DNA of 64,000 nucleotides from Mucilaginibacter myungsuensis (GTDB lineage: Bacteria > Bacteroidota > Bacteroidia > Sphingobacteriales > Sphingobacteriaceae), in contig NZ_JADFFL010000005.1 of NCBI RefSeq assembly GCF_015222005.1, positions 248,001 to 312,000 on the forward strand, read 5' to 3'. Below are positions 7,400 to 15,452 of this stretch, in pieces. The notes under the pieces were generated by a model. That model saw nothing but the letters and a program-made list of their open reading frames with translations. It was not told where the DNA came from and did not search any database. The stretch's first letter is position 1. Each line of letters starts with the position of its first letter. The position numbers were made by a program, and so were the translations under genes.

Positions 7400-8308
7400 A
7401 TGGAAAAGCCGTTAAAGTTTAATAGTGTAACTGATCTGATGCGCAGGTTGAAGTTATATCCGCCAGCACATCCGATGATCACACTGGTAAACTACGATCG
7501 GGTAAAGATCGACCTAAGTGATGCCGGCAGCTGGTTCATGCTCGACTTTTATAAGATCACTTTCAAAAAAGACTTCAATGGCAGCGTTAAATACGGGCCG
7601 GGTACGTATGATTTCAAAGATGGCGGTATGGCTTTTTTAGCACCGGGCCAGGTCGTTCAAATGAGTTCCGATCCCGGGGACTATCAGGGTTACGCCTTAT
7701 ATTTCCATCCCGGCCTGTTAGATGGTCATGCGCTGGCGCAGGGTATTCATAACTATGGCTTCTTTGATTATGCGGTATCCGAGGCACTGTTCCTGTCGGT
7801 GAAAGAAAAACAGATCATGGAATCGCTTTTTAAGGCTGTCGCAATAGAACTGGATGATCATATTGACCAGTTCAGCGAGAACGTACTGGTATCGCAATTG
7901 GAACTTTTGCTCAATCATAGCAATCGTTTTTACAACCGGCAGTTCCTGACCCGGAAGAACATGCACCATGACCTGATCAGCCGGATGAACCTTTGGCTGA
8001 ATGACCGCTTCGAGGGTAGTGATATGGTCATTAACGGTTTACCTTCGCCACAGGAGATCGCAACGCATTTGAATGTGTCCCAGCGTTATCTTTCAGATAT
8101 GCTTAAAACACTCACCGGTAAGACCACACAACAGCATATCCACCTGGCACTGATCGAGAAAGCGAAAGTATTACTGAACCAAACAAGCCTGACCACGGCA
8201 GAGATCGCTTATCATTTGGGTTTTGAGCATCCGCAATCATTCAATAAACTGTTCAAACAGCGCACCAGTGTTTCGCCTGTACAGTTCCGGCGTGATCAGC
8301 TGAACTAG
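7400..8308 (+). CDS. AraC-family transcriptional regulator (paralogue B)
   Basis: This 302-residue AraC protein has a C-terminal double HTH: VSQRYLSDMLKTLTGK and TAEIAYHLGFEHPQSFNKLF. The N-terminus (SVTDLMRRL...HPMITLVN) aligns with paralogues A and C. It lies downstream of SDR 4 on the same strand and ends 1 bp before the 3' end of the convergent Crp-like gene. It probably controls SDR 4 through the repeats at 6548-6579. Confidence 0.9.
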   Translation: MEKPLKFNSVTDLMRRLKLYPPAHPMITLVNYDRVKIDLSDAGSWFMLDFYKITFKKDFNGSVKYGPGTYDFKDGGMAFLAPGQVVQMSSDPGDYQGYALYFHPGLLDGHALAQGIHNYGFFDYAVSEALFLSVKEKQIMESLFKAVAIELDDHIDQFSENVLVSQLELLLNHSNRFYNRQFLTRKNMHHDLISRMNLWLNDRFEGSDMVINGLPSPQEIATHLNVSQRYLSDMLKTLTGKTTQQHIHLALIEKAKVLLNQTSLTTAEIAYHLGFEHPQSFNKLFKQRTSVSPVQFRRDQLN

Positions 8309-8309
8309 A

Positions 8310-8885
8310 TCATAAGTCCCTTTCCTTGCGCATCATGCTCAAAAATGCAGCCGTTATGCCCAAGTAACTGGCAATGTGCTTTTGTGATATGCGTTGTTCG
8401 AGTCCAGGGTAATGCCTGTGGAATTCGCGGTAACGCTGTTCGGCGGTTTTTGAAAGGTTAGACGTAACACGCCGCTGAAACATATCAAAGCCGTTTTGCG
8501 TGAGGATTCGAAAAAAACGCTCGAACCTGGGTAACTCGTTAAATAACCGTTCGAGTGCAGGCAAGCTAAAGTAACACACTTCTGTATCTTCCAATGCCTG
8601 GATGGAGTTGGTGGCCCGTTTCGCTTTAAAAAAACTTACAATATCGCAAGCCCACCAGTTCTCCGGATAAAAGCAAAGGTTGTGTTCCTGTCCGTCCTTA
8701 TCGGTGTGGTACATGCGCAGGCAACCTTTGTTAATAAAATAGATATGCCGTTCAATCTCGCCCGGACGCAGCAGTATGCTGCGTTTGGTCACTTTCTTAA
8801 TTTGCAATAAGGCAAGCACTTGCTCCTTTTCTTCCGGAGCAAGTGCTATATGCAGGGCAAAATTAGACAGGATGAGTTCTGACAT
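8310..8885 (-). CDS. Crp/Fnr-family regulator
   Basis: This 191-residue protein has an N-terminal cyclic-nucleotide-binding-type beta barrel (ILLRPGEIERHIYFINKGCLRMYHTD) and a C-terminal winged HTH (ISQKHIASYLGITAAFLSMMRKE). There is no Fnr-type Cys cluster. This Crp-like group is frequent in Bacteroidota, and ligands are mostly unknown. It is the last gene of a long minus-strand run (12434 down to 8310). Confidence 0.88.
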   Translation of the reverse strand: MSELILSNFALHIALAPEEKEQVLALLQIKKVTKRSILLRPGEIERHIYFINKGCLRMYHTDKDGQEHNLCFYPENWWACDIVSFFKAKRATNSIQALEDTEVCYFSLPALERLFNELPRFERFFRILTQNGFDMFQRRVTSNLSKTAEQRYREFHRHYPGLEQRISQKHIASYLGITAAFLSMMRKERDL

Positions 8886-8902
8886 ATCAGCAAGTATAAC
8901 TT

Positions 8903-9256
8903 TTAAAAGTCGATTTGGCGCGTCATGAACAATTTCAGTTCCGCTGTTCCGGCCTCGCGAAGCGGGTTAGCTATTTCGTGATAGATCTCGCTTTGCGCGA
9001 TAGTTGCGAATGCCTCGGCACTTGGATATTCTACCACTACGATCTCGTCCCATTGCTCATGCTCATCGGCAACAATATTAGCGACGACCTCACTCACTAG
9101 TTTTACAGTGACCCCTTCAATGCCCAGTTGCTGCACCACCTGGTTAAATGCGGGTATATACTGTTCAAAATAGACCTTTTTGTCCCTGAACCTGATCATG
9201 TTCAGCATCAATACGGGCCCTTGGCCCGGCTCGATATTTGGCAATGTTATTTTCAT
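8903..9256 (-). CDS. DUF1330-like protein
   Basis: This 117-residue protein contains VLMLNMIRFRDKKVYFEQYIPAFNQVV and a C-terminal half with DEIVVVEYPSAEAFATI, the pattern of DUF1330 dimeric alpha-beta-barrel proteins. No catalytic motif is obvious. It lies 10 bp after the SnoaL-like gene and 17 bp before the Crp-like gene, so it is clearly in an operon with them. Confidence 0.72.
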   Translation of the reverse strand: MKITLPNIEPGQGPVLMLNMIRFRDKKVYFEQYIPAFNQVVQQLGIEGVTVKLVSEVVANIVADEHEQWDEIVVVEYPSAEAFATIAQSEIYHEIANPLREAGTAELKLFMTRQIDF

Positions 9257-9266
9257 GATCTCTTGT

Positions 9267-9623
9267 TTAAAAAAAGCCTACGATACGGGTAATGCGGTTC
9301 TCGCCGTCAAATTCAAAATAATCCATACCCTCAACCGGGTAGCCTTCGGGCCGGATGGCCAGCCAGCGAAAGCGGCCGCTCTGGTGATGAACCTGTGGTT
9401 CTGCCAGTACCTGAAATGTTCTGGGGCCCATTTGTTCGTATGAACTGATGATCAGGTCGGTGATCGCATCCGGCCCGGTAATGGTATCTGTCAGGCGATC
9501 GGTATAAGTACCGCCTGGTGCCCAGCACTTGCTGATCTTTTCCCCGATAGCTTCCCGTTCGGTCTCATTCCAGGCACTTGTATAAGTAAGGATGGTCTTT
9601 TCGATGTTTTTGTTGTTTTCCAT
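9267..9623 (-). CDS. SnoaL-like / NTF2-fold protein
   Basis: This 118-residue protein starts at the ATG at 9623 (MENNKNIEKTIL); the frame is open further upstream, but that extension runs into the 3' end of the AraC gene and has no family similarity. WAPGGTYTDRLTDTITGPDAI and a C-terminal DYFEFDGENRITRIVGFF are typical of SnoaL-like NTF2-fold proteins. A GACCTTTG box, one or two bases off the -7 consensus, precedes the start, so it may also have its own promoter. Function unknown. Confidence 0.8.
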   Translation of the reverse strand: MENNKNIEKTILTYTSAWNETEREAIGEKISKCWAPGGTYTDRLTDTITGPDAITDLIISSYEQMGPRTFQVLAEPQVHHQSGRFRWLAIRPEGYPVEGMDYFEFDGENRITRIVGFF

Positions 9624-9699
9624 AAAGCAAAGGTCGCTGGCCTGTGCCGGAAAAAAGTTCAGGTAGTTGAAGAGTTTACACTGAATGCGACTTGTCTGG

Positions 9700-10608
9700 T
9701 CAATTGAATGAAGCCCTGAATTCCAGCGGTGAGCGTTTCGTTTTGCTTTTAAATAACTTGTTAAAAGACTGGGAATGCTCAAATCCCAAACTATAGGCAA
9801 TCTCGCTAACTGATAATTCTGTATTGGAAAGCTTTTCCTTAGCCTTTTCGATCAGCTTTTCGTGAATGATCTGCTGAGTGGTTTGCCCGGTGAGCTGTTT
9901 CAAAAGGCTACTCAGATATTTGGGTGAGATGTTCAGCGTATCAGCCATATACTGCACGGTAGGTGCGCCCTTTGATAACAAAGCTTCATCACCAAGATAT
10001 GCGCTCAATGTTTCTTCCAACCGCTCCAGTATCTTGTGGTTCGTTATCTTACGGGTGATAAACTGGCGCTGGTAAAAACGCTCTGCGTAATTCAGCAGTG
10101 TTTCCAGATTCGCAATAATGATATCCTGACTGAATTTATCGATGTTGGAATGATATTCATTTCTGATATTTCTGACAATATCATTAATAACCGTTTCTTC
10201 TTTATCAGAAAGGAACAGCGCTTCATGGGTCGCATAACCGAAGTATTCGTATTTTTTGATCCTAGATGCAAGTAATGTATTCCAAAGAAAATCGGGGTGA
10301 ATAAAAAGCATCCAGCCTTCCAGATTCGGCGGCACACCGTTCTCTTCACCACGCAAAACCTGGCCGGGAGACATGAATCCCATTAACCCTTCATCAAAGT
10401 CATATTTCTGCTGGCCATAAAAAAGATTATTGCAGCCCCTTTTCATAGATATCACATACAGATCGAAGATAACGGCATCGATATCGTGGTCATTTTTTAG
10501 CCCTTTCAGGTCAACGATGCTGATCAGCGGATGATGGGGCTTGGGCAGTCCCATTAAGCGGTGTATCTCAGTTATAGATCGTATCCTGTATGGCTTAGCA
10601 GTTGGCAT
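9700..10608 (-). CDS. AraC-family transcriptional regulator (paralogue C)
   Basis: This 302-residue AraC protein has a double HTH (ISPKYLSSLLKQLTGQ and VSEIAYSLGFEHSQSFNKLFK). The N-terminal IRSITEIHRLMGLPKPHHPLI aligns closely with paralogue A. It lies within the minus-strand operon that begins with SDR 5, 14 bp after the small membrane-protein gene. It is the likely regulator of that operon through the repeats at 12484-12515. Confidence 0.9.
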   Translation of the reverse strand: MPTAKPYRIRSITEIHRLMGLPKPHHPLISIVDLKGLKNDHDIDAVIFDLYVISMKRGCNNLFYGQQKYDFDEGLMGFMSPGQVLRGEENGVPPNLEGWMLFIHPDFLWNTLLASRIKKYEYFGYATHEALFLSDKEETVINDIVRNIRNEYHSNIDKFSQDIIIANLETLLNYAERFYQRQFITRKITNHKILERLEETLSAYLGDEALLSKGAPTVQYMADTLNISPKYLSSLLKQLTGQTTQQIIHEKLIEKAKEKLSNTELSVSEIAYSLGFEHSQSFNKLFKSKTKRSPLEFRASFN

Positions 10609-10622
10609 ATTGCAAGTTAGTT

Positions 10623-10976
10623 TTAATTTTTGAATGGATATTTCAACCAGATCATCAACAAGGGCATGATCAGGAACGGGATCTCGATCAATACCATTTT
10701 GATGTTCCCGGCCCGCAAGGCCAGCCCCATGATCAGAACGATAGATACGGCGTTGAGCATATTACCCAGAAAAAAAGTTTTCGGGATGAGTAAAAGCACA
10801 CCTATGGCAATGGCCAGGAAGACGAAGACCGGAACTGCCGCCTTACTGATCCCCAGGCCTGTCATCATTTTAAGCGCGTCGGGATTGGTCTGGTAGTGAG
10901 CCGTATCCCAGGCATGCTTAAAGCTAAGCGATACGGAAATGATCAGTAATAATAAAGAAATGATATTTTTTGCCAT
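10623..10976 (-). CDS. Small four-helix membrane protein, DoxX-like
   Basis: This 117-residue hydrophobic protein has four predicted membrane helices (near residues 4-20, 47-65, 70-88 and 95-110). The arrangement and length resemble DoxX-like proteins, as at 6114, but I see no decisive motif. It is 2 bp downstream of the next small gene and 14 bp upstream of AraC paralogue C, in one operon. Confidence 0.6.
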   Translation of the reverse strand: MAKNIISLLLLIISVSLSFKHAWDTAHYQTNPDALKMMTGLGISKAAVPVFVFLAIAIGVLLLIPKTFFLGNMLNAVSIVLIMGLALRAGNIKMVLIEIPFLIMPLLMIWLKYPFKN

Positions 10977-10978
10977 AA

Positions 10979-11185
10979 CTATTTCAAGATATGTGTATTG
11001 ATGATATAACTCATGACCAGTGCCATGGGTACGCCGATCATGGCGCTGGTCAATGCTCTTCTCGCTTTGTTGGGATATTGCTTCCTGTGCTTAAAATACA
11101 GGAAAAAGCCTACAGGGGGCATGGCGTTGCAAACCATAAACCAAGATCTCGACAGTTCGTCTTTAGGTATATTTTTCATGTTCAT
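10979..11185 (-). CDS. Small membrane protein of unknown function
   Basis: This 68-residue protein starts at the ATG at 11185; a further in-frame ATG lies two codons later. Longer starts would overlap the upstream DUF2147 gene. It has a positively charged centre (YFKHRKQYPNKARR) between two hydrophobic stretches, around residues 15-30 and 45-62. Unrecognised family. It is tightly packed in the SDR 5 operon. Confidence 0.6.
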   Translation of the reverse strand: MNMKNIPKDELSRSWFMVCNAMPPVGFFLYFKHRKQYPNKARRALTSAMIGVPMALVMSYIINTHILK

Positions 11186-11199
11186 TATTTTGTAAGTAT

Positions 11200-11634
11200 C
11201 TATTGAACGCGTTTCCATTTAAAGGTCTTTCCCAGCATCGGAACACCTTTGTATCCACGTGTTTCCAGCTCGTTAACGCTAATAAGTTTTCCTTTCAGGT
11301 TATAGGTATTGCCATCCTGTACGCTGTACAATTTACCGTCTTCGTATTCACCGTCCTTATAGATAAGCGCGGTAATATGGGTCAGGCCTTGTACCGGCCT
11401 GTCTTTAAGCCTTGCATCGGGATTCTTGATGTCTTTCTTTGAGGTTTTGCCATCAGCCTCGAACATATCCTTCGACCACAAGAGTTTGGCCGAATAGGTA
11501 TTCCCCGATTTATAGACATCTATTTTATAGTCACTACATTGCCAGGTGCCTAATATCTGGTCGGCGGATAGCTTTTGGGCGAAGGAAGTCATAGCTGCGA
11601 ACAGCAGGATGACAGATAGGGTCATTCGTTTCAT
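11200..11634 (-). CDS. DUF2147 secreted protein
   Basis: This 144-residue protein has a clear signal peptide (MKRMTLSVILLFAAMTSFAQ). It then shows DQILGTWQC, the W-rich start of DUF2147 lipocalin-like proteins, an AKLLWSKDMFEADG middle and a C-terminal TRGYKGVPMLGKTFKWKRV. It is probably periplasmic. Its start overlaps the SDR 5 stop by 4 bp (ATGA). Confidence 0.85.
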   Translation of the reverse strand: MKRMTLSVILLFAAMTSFAQKLSADQILGTWQCSDYKIDVYKSGNTYSAKLLWSKDMFEADGKTSKKDIKNPDARLKDRPVQGLTHITALIYKDGEYEDGKLYSVQDGNTYNLKGKLISVNELETRGYKGVPMLGKTFKWKRVQ

Positions 11635-12434
11635 TTCGTTGAGTGGTTTGCGTTTTTATTGAGTTGTTTGAATCTTTCGAATTCTTTGTGACCGAAGTTC
11701 ATCAGGGCACCCGGAACGATCCTGCTGGCCCATTTGATGACACCGATCAGGAACGGCCGAAGCTCCGGTTTGTCCTTTTGCAGCCCTTCGATAGCCACGT
11801 TTACCATTTTATCCACATCCATCGACAATGAAGAATTTGAGTCGGTTGGTAGTACCCAGTCTTTTTGCAGGTTGGTTTTCACGCCAGGGGGGATCATTTC
11901 AAAGACCTTTACGCCAGTCCCTTTAAGCTGCAAGCGCAAAGCCTGCGTGTAAGCGCGCACCCCGGCTTTAGACGCGCTATAGACTGGGGCCACCGAAAAT
12001 GGCATGAACGCTATGCCAGAGGAAACATTTACAATGGCTGCTGATTTTTTATTCACCAGGTGTGGCAGGAACTGGTGCACCATTTGTATGGTGCCCGACA
12101 GGTTGATATCGATCTCCCTGGTGATGTTCTCCAGGCTCTTGCCGGTATCCTGCAGATCAAGCAAACGCATTTCACCAGCATTATTGATGAGGATATTGAG
12201 ATCAGGGAACTGCCGGATGACGTTGTTGTATAGCTGCCTGATGCTCTCAGGGTCACTCACATCACTTTGAAAAACGTGGATACTGGGGAACTGCCTTTGG
12301 GTCTCGGTCAGTTTGTTCAGGTCACGCCCGGTGATGATAATATTGGCTCCCTGATCAGTGAGTTGTTTTACCAATTCCCGGCCTATTCCACTGGATCCGC
12401 CGGTGATCAGGACCGTGCTGTTTTGTAATTTCAT
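11631..12434 (-). CDS. SDR-family oxidoreductase, DltE-like (SDR 5)
   Basis: This 267-residue SDR has TGGSSGIG near residue 11, NNAG (NILINNAGEMRL), a Ser in VNVSSGIAF and YSASK. The C-terminal half (MIPPGVKTNLQ, then IEGLQKDKPELRP) resembles DltE-like SDRs. It is the first gene of a minus-strand run: SDR 5, DUF2147, two small membrane proteins, AraC C, SnoaL-like, DUF1330, Crp-like. Overlaps and short gaps support one main transcript. Confidence 0.9.
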   Translation of the reverse strand: MKLQNSTVLITGGSSGIGRELVKQLTDQGANIIITGRDLNKLTETQRQFPSIHVFQSDVSDPESIRQLYNNVIRQFPDLNILINNAGEMRLLDLQDTGKSLENITREIDINLSGTIQMVHQFLPHLVNKKSAAIVNVSSGIAFMPFSVAPVYSASKAGVRAYTQALRLQLKGTGVKVFEMIPPGVKTNLQKDWVLPTDSNSSLSMDVDKMVNVAIEGLQKDKPELRPFLIGVIKWASRIVPGALMNFGHKEFERFKQLNKNANHSTK

Positions 12435-12455
12435 TTTCGCTGTTTTTTGTTACAG

Positions 12456-12515
12456 CAAATTTGCGGGAAGGCGGGTGATGGAATGTATCCAAAAGTCGCG
12501 AAGGTGTAGTAGAAT
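12456..12515 (-). promoter_or_regulatory. SDR 5 promoter with AraC-type direct repeats
   Basis: On the minus strand, ATTCTACTACA (12515-12505) and TTTTGGATACA (12494-12484) are direct repeats 21 bp apart. Twenty bp later comes CAAATTTG (12463-12456), one base from TAnnTTTG. The distal copy is weaker but shares ACTACA with the distal copy upstream of SDR 4. Geometry is identical to the SDR 2 and SDR 4 promoters. Confidence 0.6.
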
Positions 12516-12647
12516 GGAATAATTTGTCTTTCAAAGCGGTTCGATCACTTTGCTATATTCTTATCAAGAATGGTCCTTATTACTCAAGATCGTATGCTAA
12601 ATTCTGCTTATAGGGGCTAACTTCAGGCAGGTTAAGTACATTTGAGC

Positions 12648-13487
12648 ATGAAATGGATCACCCGTGAACGCCCCAAAATTGACCGGATCGCCTGTCCCTG
12701 GTTGCTCAAACGCTTTGTCGACCCTGATGGCGAGATCATTTACGTGCCTTATACGGATGTGTTAACGGAAGCAGAAAGAACGGGCGCCATCCCTTTTGAC
12801 CTGCCCGATGTAGAGTACAGTCACTACGATGACCAGTGTACCTTTGATTACATCATTAAAAAGCACCAGCTGAAAGACCCAGCGCTTTTCCGTATTGCGG
12901 CCATCGTGCGCGGTGCGGATACGGACCGTCATGATTTTGCATCGCAGGCTGCGGGATTAGAAGCGATCTTTTCCGGATTGGCTTATAATATCAAAGACGA
13001 CCAGGAATTGTTAAAATTGGGTATGGTCATTTATGACGGTCTGTACAGTTGGGCTACGCATTTGTTTAAGAAGAAACATGCGCAGGACGGGCCTGTAGAG
13101 GAGTTATTATTGCGGGTGTACCATCAGTATCTTAAACAGGAGAAAGGTAAGAAAGCGCCCGAGTGGGCCGAGACATTGAGAGAGATGATCCAGGATCAAT
13201 TAGATACGAATATATTTCTGAATTTACAGCAAGCGTCCGAAGAACTGGAGATCAATCCGGCGTACCTGTCCAGGGAGTTCTCCAAATATTTTGACAACCT
13301 GAGTTTTGGTGACTATATGCGTAAGGCCCGCATCGAAAAGGCATGTGACCTGATCAAGAAAACTAACCACAGCCTGACCGAGATCGGTTACCTGACCGGC
13401 TTTTCCGACCAAAGCCATTTCAACCGGATCTTTAAAAAGTTCACCGGTGAAAGGCCGTCGACCTACAAAAAATCACTCAAAAAGTAA
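12648..13487 (+). CDS. ChrB-domain / AraC HTH fusion protein (chromate-responsive regulator)
   Basis: This 279-residue protein has two parts. Residues 1 to about 145 match the C-terminal domain of ChrB (WITRERPKIDRIACPWLL, FDLPDVEYSHYDDQCTFDYI, IVRGADTDRHDFA). Residues about 180-279 form an AraC-type double HTH (INPAYLSREFSKYF, ISEIG-type LTEIGYLTGFSDQSHFNRIF). The N-terminal half of classical ChrB is absent. With ChrA downstream, the simplest reading is a one-component regulator of chromate efflux; that is inference. The ATG at 12648 is preferred to the TTG at 12642, because the TTG is the end of a TACATTTG promoter-like box. Confidence 0.85.
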   Translation: MKWITRERPKIDRIACPWLLKRFVDPDGEIIYVPYTDVLTEAERTGAIPFDLPDVEYSHYDDQCTFDYIIKKHQLKDPALFRIAAIVRGADTDRHDFASQAAGLEAIFSGLAYNIKDDQELLKLGMVIYDGLYSWATHLFKKKHAQDGPVEELLLRVYHQYLKQEKGKKAPEWAETLREMIQDQLDTNIFLNLQQASEELEINPAYLSREFSKYFDNLSFGDYMRKARIEKACDLIKKTNHSLTEIGYLTGFSDQSHFNRIFKKFTGERPSTYKKSLKK

Positions 13488-13570
13488 AAATTAGACCAGT
13501 AGTTAAATAAATACAATTTTGCTGATCCGATCCTGGATAATCTTGCATGTAAAAAATGTAAGGTTATCTT

Positions 13571-14077
13571 ATGAAAAAAATATCACTCGCAGTCCTGTTA
13601 CTCATAACAACGATCAGCAGCTATTCGCAAACTGCGCCTTCACAGATCTATCCGAAAATTGCCGGCTATGTCGGCATCCTGCATCCCATTCTCACCTTCA
13701 GCAGCACCGGTACGGACACCAATTTCGGCGATCACTATGTAGCAGGCATGCCAGTCGGTATCAACATCTGGAAGAGTCAAAGGATCGGTTTTTCGGCGGA
13801 GTTTGTGCCCTCGGTCAGGGCCGAAAACGGCACCAGCAAAATGGCCAACTTTACTTTCCATCCGGGCATATTAGTTGCTTTGGGAAAGGGCTGGACATTT
13901 GCGGGACGTGCCGCTTTTGAAACTTCCGGCAGGTACGGTGTAACACCTGTACTGAATAAGACGGTGATCAAAGGCAAAAACAGCAGCCTGTTTGCCGCCG
14001 TGCCCTTGCCAGTGCGTTTCGGCAATGACAAACCTACCTCATTCACCATTGGATTTCAATTCGGCATCGCATTTTGA
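13571..14077 (+). CDS. Secreted beta-rich protein in the chromate operon
   Basis: This 168-residue protein has a signal peptide (MKKISLAVLLLITTISSYSQ) and a body of alternating hydrophobic strands ending in FTIGFQFGIAF, with an aromatic last residue as in outer-membrane beta-barrels. It may be an outer-membrane or periplasmic accessory protein. It ends 2 bp before the chrA start, so the two are certainly co-transcribed. A TAATCTTG box about 40 bp upstream could be a -7 element. Family not recognised. Confidence 0.75.
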   Translation: MKKISLAVLLLITTISSYSQTAPSQIYPKIAGYVGILHPILTFSSTGTDTNFGDHYVAGMPVGINIWKSQRIGFSAEFVPSVRAENGTSKMANFTFHPGILVALGKGWTFAGRAAFETSGRYGVTPVLNKTVIKGKNSSLFAAVPLPVRFGNDKPTSFTIGFQFGIAF

Positions 14078-14079
14078 TC

Positions 14080-15243
14080 ATGGCAGCAAAGCAGTATTCC
14101 CTGAAAGACATTACCCTTTACTTTTTGAAGCTGGGCACCTGGGGCTTTGGCGGCCCCGTAGCGCTGGTTGGCTATATGCACCGTGACCTGGTGGAACAAA
14201 AGAAGTGGCTGACCGAAGAAGAATATAAAGAGGGACTGGCGCTGGCACAGTTAGCGCCGGGTCCGCTGGCGGCGCAATTGGGTATCTACATCGGATATGT
14301 ACATTACGGTTTGCTTGGTGCTACCTTTACGGGGCTCGCCTTTGTGTTGCCATCTCTTATCATGGTTGTTTTACTTGGCATGATCTATCAACTCTACAGT
14401 GGCCTCAGTTGGATGCGCGATGTATTTTACGGTGTGGGTGCGGCGGTGATCGGCATCATTGCCATCAGTGCTTATAAGCTCACGCTTAAATCAGTCGGCA
14501 AACTTAATATCGCAGCGATAAAGGCCAGTTGGCTTTTATGGTTTTTCTACCTCGTGGCGATCACAATTACCATTATCACCCAGCAGGAACAGGTCTTACT
14601 TTTTATCGGCTGCGGGCTGATCTACATGGTGGTGAAAGCGCCACCGGCCTGGCTAAAAAAGCCGGCAACTTTACCAGCCGTAATGCTGGCCGGCATCGGT
14701 TTCTGGAACTACTCCAGAGACACCCTCACCGAGATCGGCTTGTTCTTTTTGAAAGCCGGTACTTTTGTGTTTGGCAGCGGCCTGGCGATCGTTCCCTTTT
14801 TGCACGCAGGCGTAGTGAACGATCATCACTGGCTCACGGAAAACCAATTTGTGGATGCTGTGGCGGTGGCCATGATCACACCAGGCCCGGTAGTGATCAC
14901 CGTAGGCTTTATTGGTTATCTGGTGAACGGCTTTCCCGGTGCAGCGGTTGCCGCACTGGCCACTTTCCTGCCTTGTTTTCTGTTTACCGTTGTCCTGGCA
15001 CCGTATTTTAAAAAGATCGCGAAGAACACCAGTATCAAGGCGTTTGTAGATGGTATTACAGCAGCGGTGATCGGCGCGTTAGTGGGATCAGTGATCATTA
15101 TTGCCACGCGTTCTATCATCGATATACCAACAGCGCTTATAGCCGTGACAACTGGACCGGCACTCATCTACGTAAAGAAAATCCAGGAGCCTTATGTCAT
15201 TGCTGCTGCGGCTCTCATCGGCATATTGATCAAAAGCATCTAA
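14080..15243 (+). CDS. chrA: Chromate transporter ChrA
   Basis: This 387-residue CHR-superfamily protein has the two homologous halves of the long-chain ChrA type. The first has LGTWGFGGPVALVGYM and LAQLAPGPLAAQLGIYIG, the second LKAGTFVFGSGLAIVPFL and ITPGPVVITVGFIGYL. About ten membrane segments are visible. ChrA exports chromate from the cytoplasm. The start at ATG 14080 avoids a TTG inside the previous stop region. It forms a module with the secreted protein and the ChrB-AraC fusion. Confidence 0.93.
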   Translation: MAAKQYSLKDITLYFLKLGTWGFGGPVALVGYMHRDLVEQKKWLTEEEYKEGLALAQLAPGPLAAQLGIYIGYVHYGLLGATFTGLAFVLPSLIMVVLLGMIYQLYSGLSWMRDVFYGVGAAVIGIIAISAYKLTLKSVGKLNIAAIKASWLLWFFYLVAITITIITQQEQVLLFIGCGLIYMVVKAPPAWLKKPATLPAVMLAGIGFWNYSRDTLTEIGLFFLKAGTFVFGSGLAIVPFLHAGVVNDHHWLTENQFVDAVAVAMITPGPVVITVGFIGYLVNGFPGAAVAALATFLPCFLFTVVLAPYFKKIAKNTSIKAFVDGITAAVIGALVGSVIIIATRSIIDIPTALIAVTTGPALIYVKKIQEPYVIAAAALIGILIKSI

Positions 15244-15452
15244 ATAAATGAAACGTTAAAATGCAGCTTGGATGGGCTTATCAGGCAAAGATCTGAATGG
15301 ACCTGACCATAGGTCATCTGATGATGTCGGTATAACTTAAGGTCAGTAATATCCACTATGATGAATGATCAATTCGCCGGCTATCGCAGAGATCCATCTA
15401 AAATGTCTTCCTATTTTCTATAATTCCGGATTACATTTAATTTCGCGCCTGA

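Noticed and set aside
14529..15011. Plus-strand frame of 160 codons inside chrA
   Set aside because: It is a shifted frame of a clear transporter gene; the product is Arg/His-rich, as expected from a shifted GC-rich reading.
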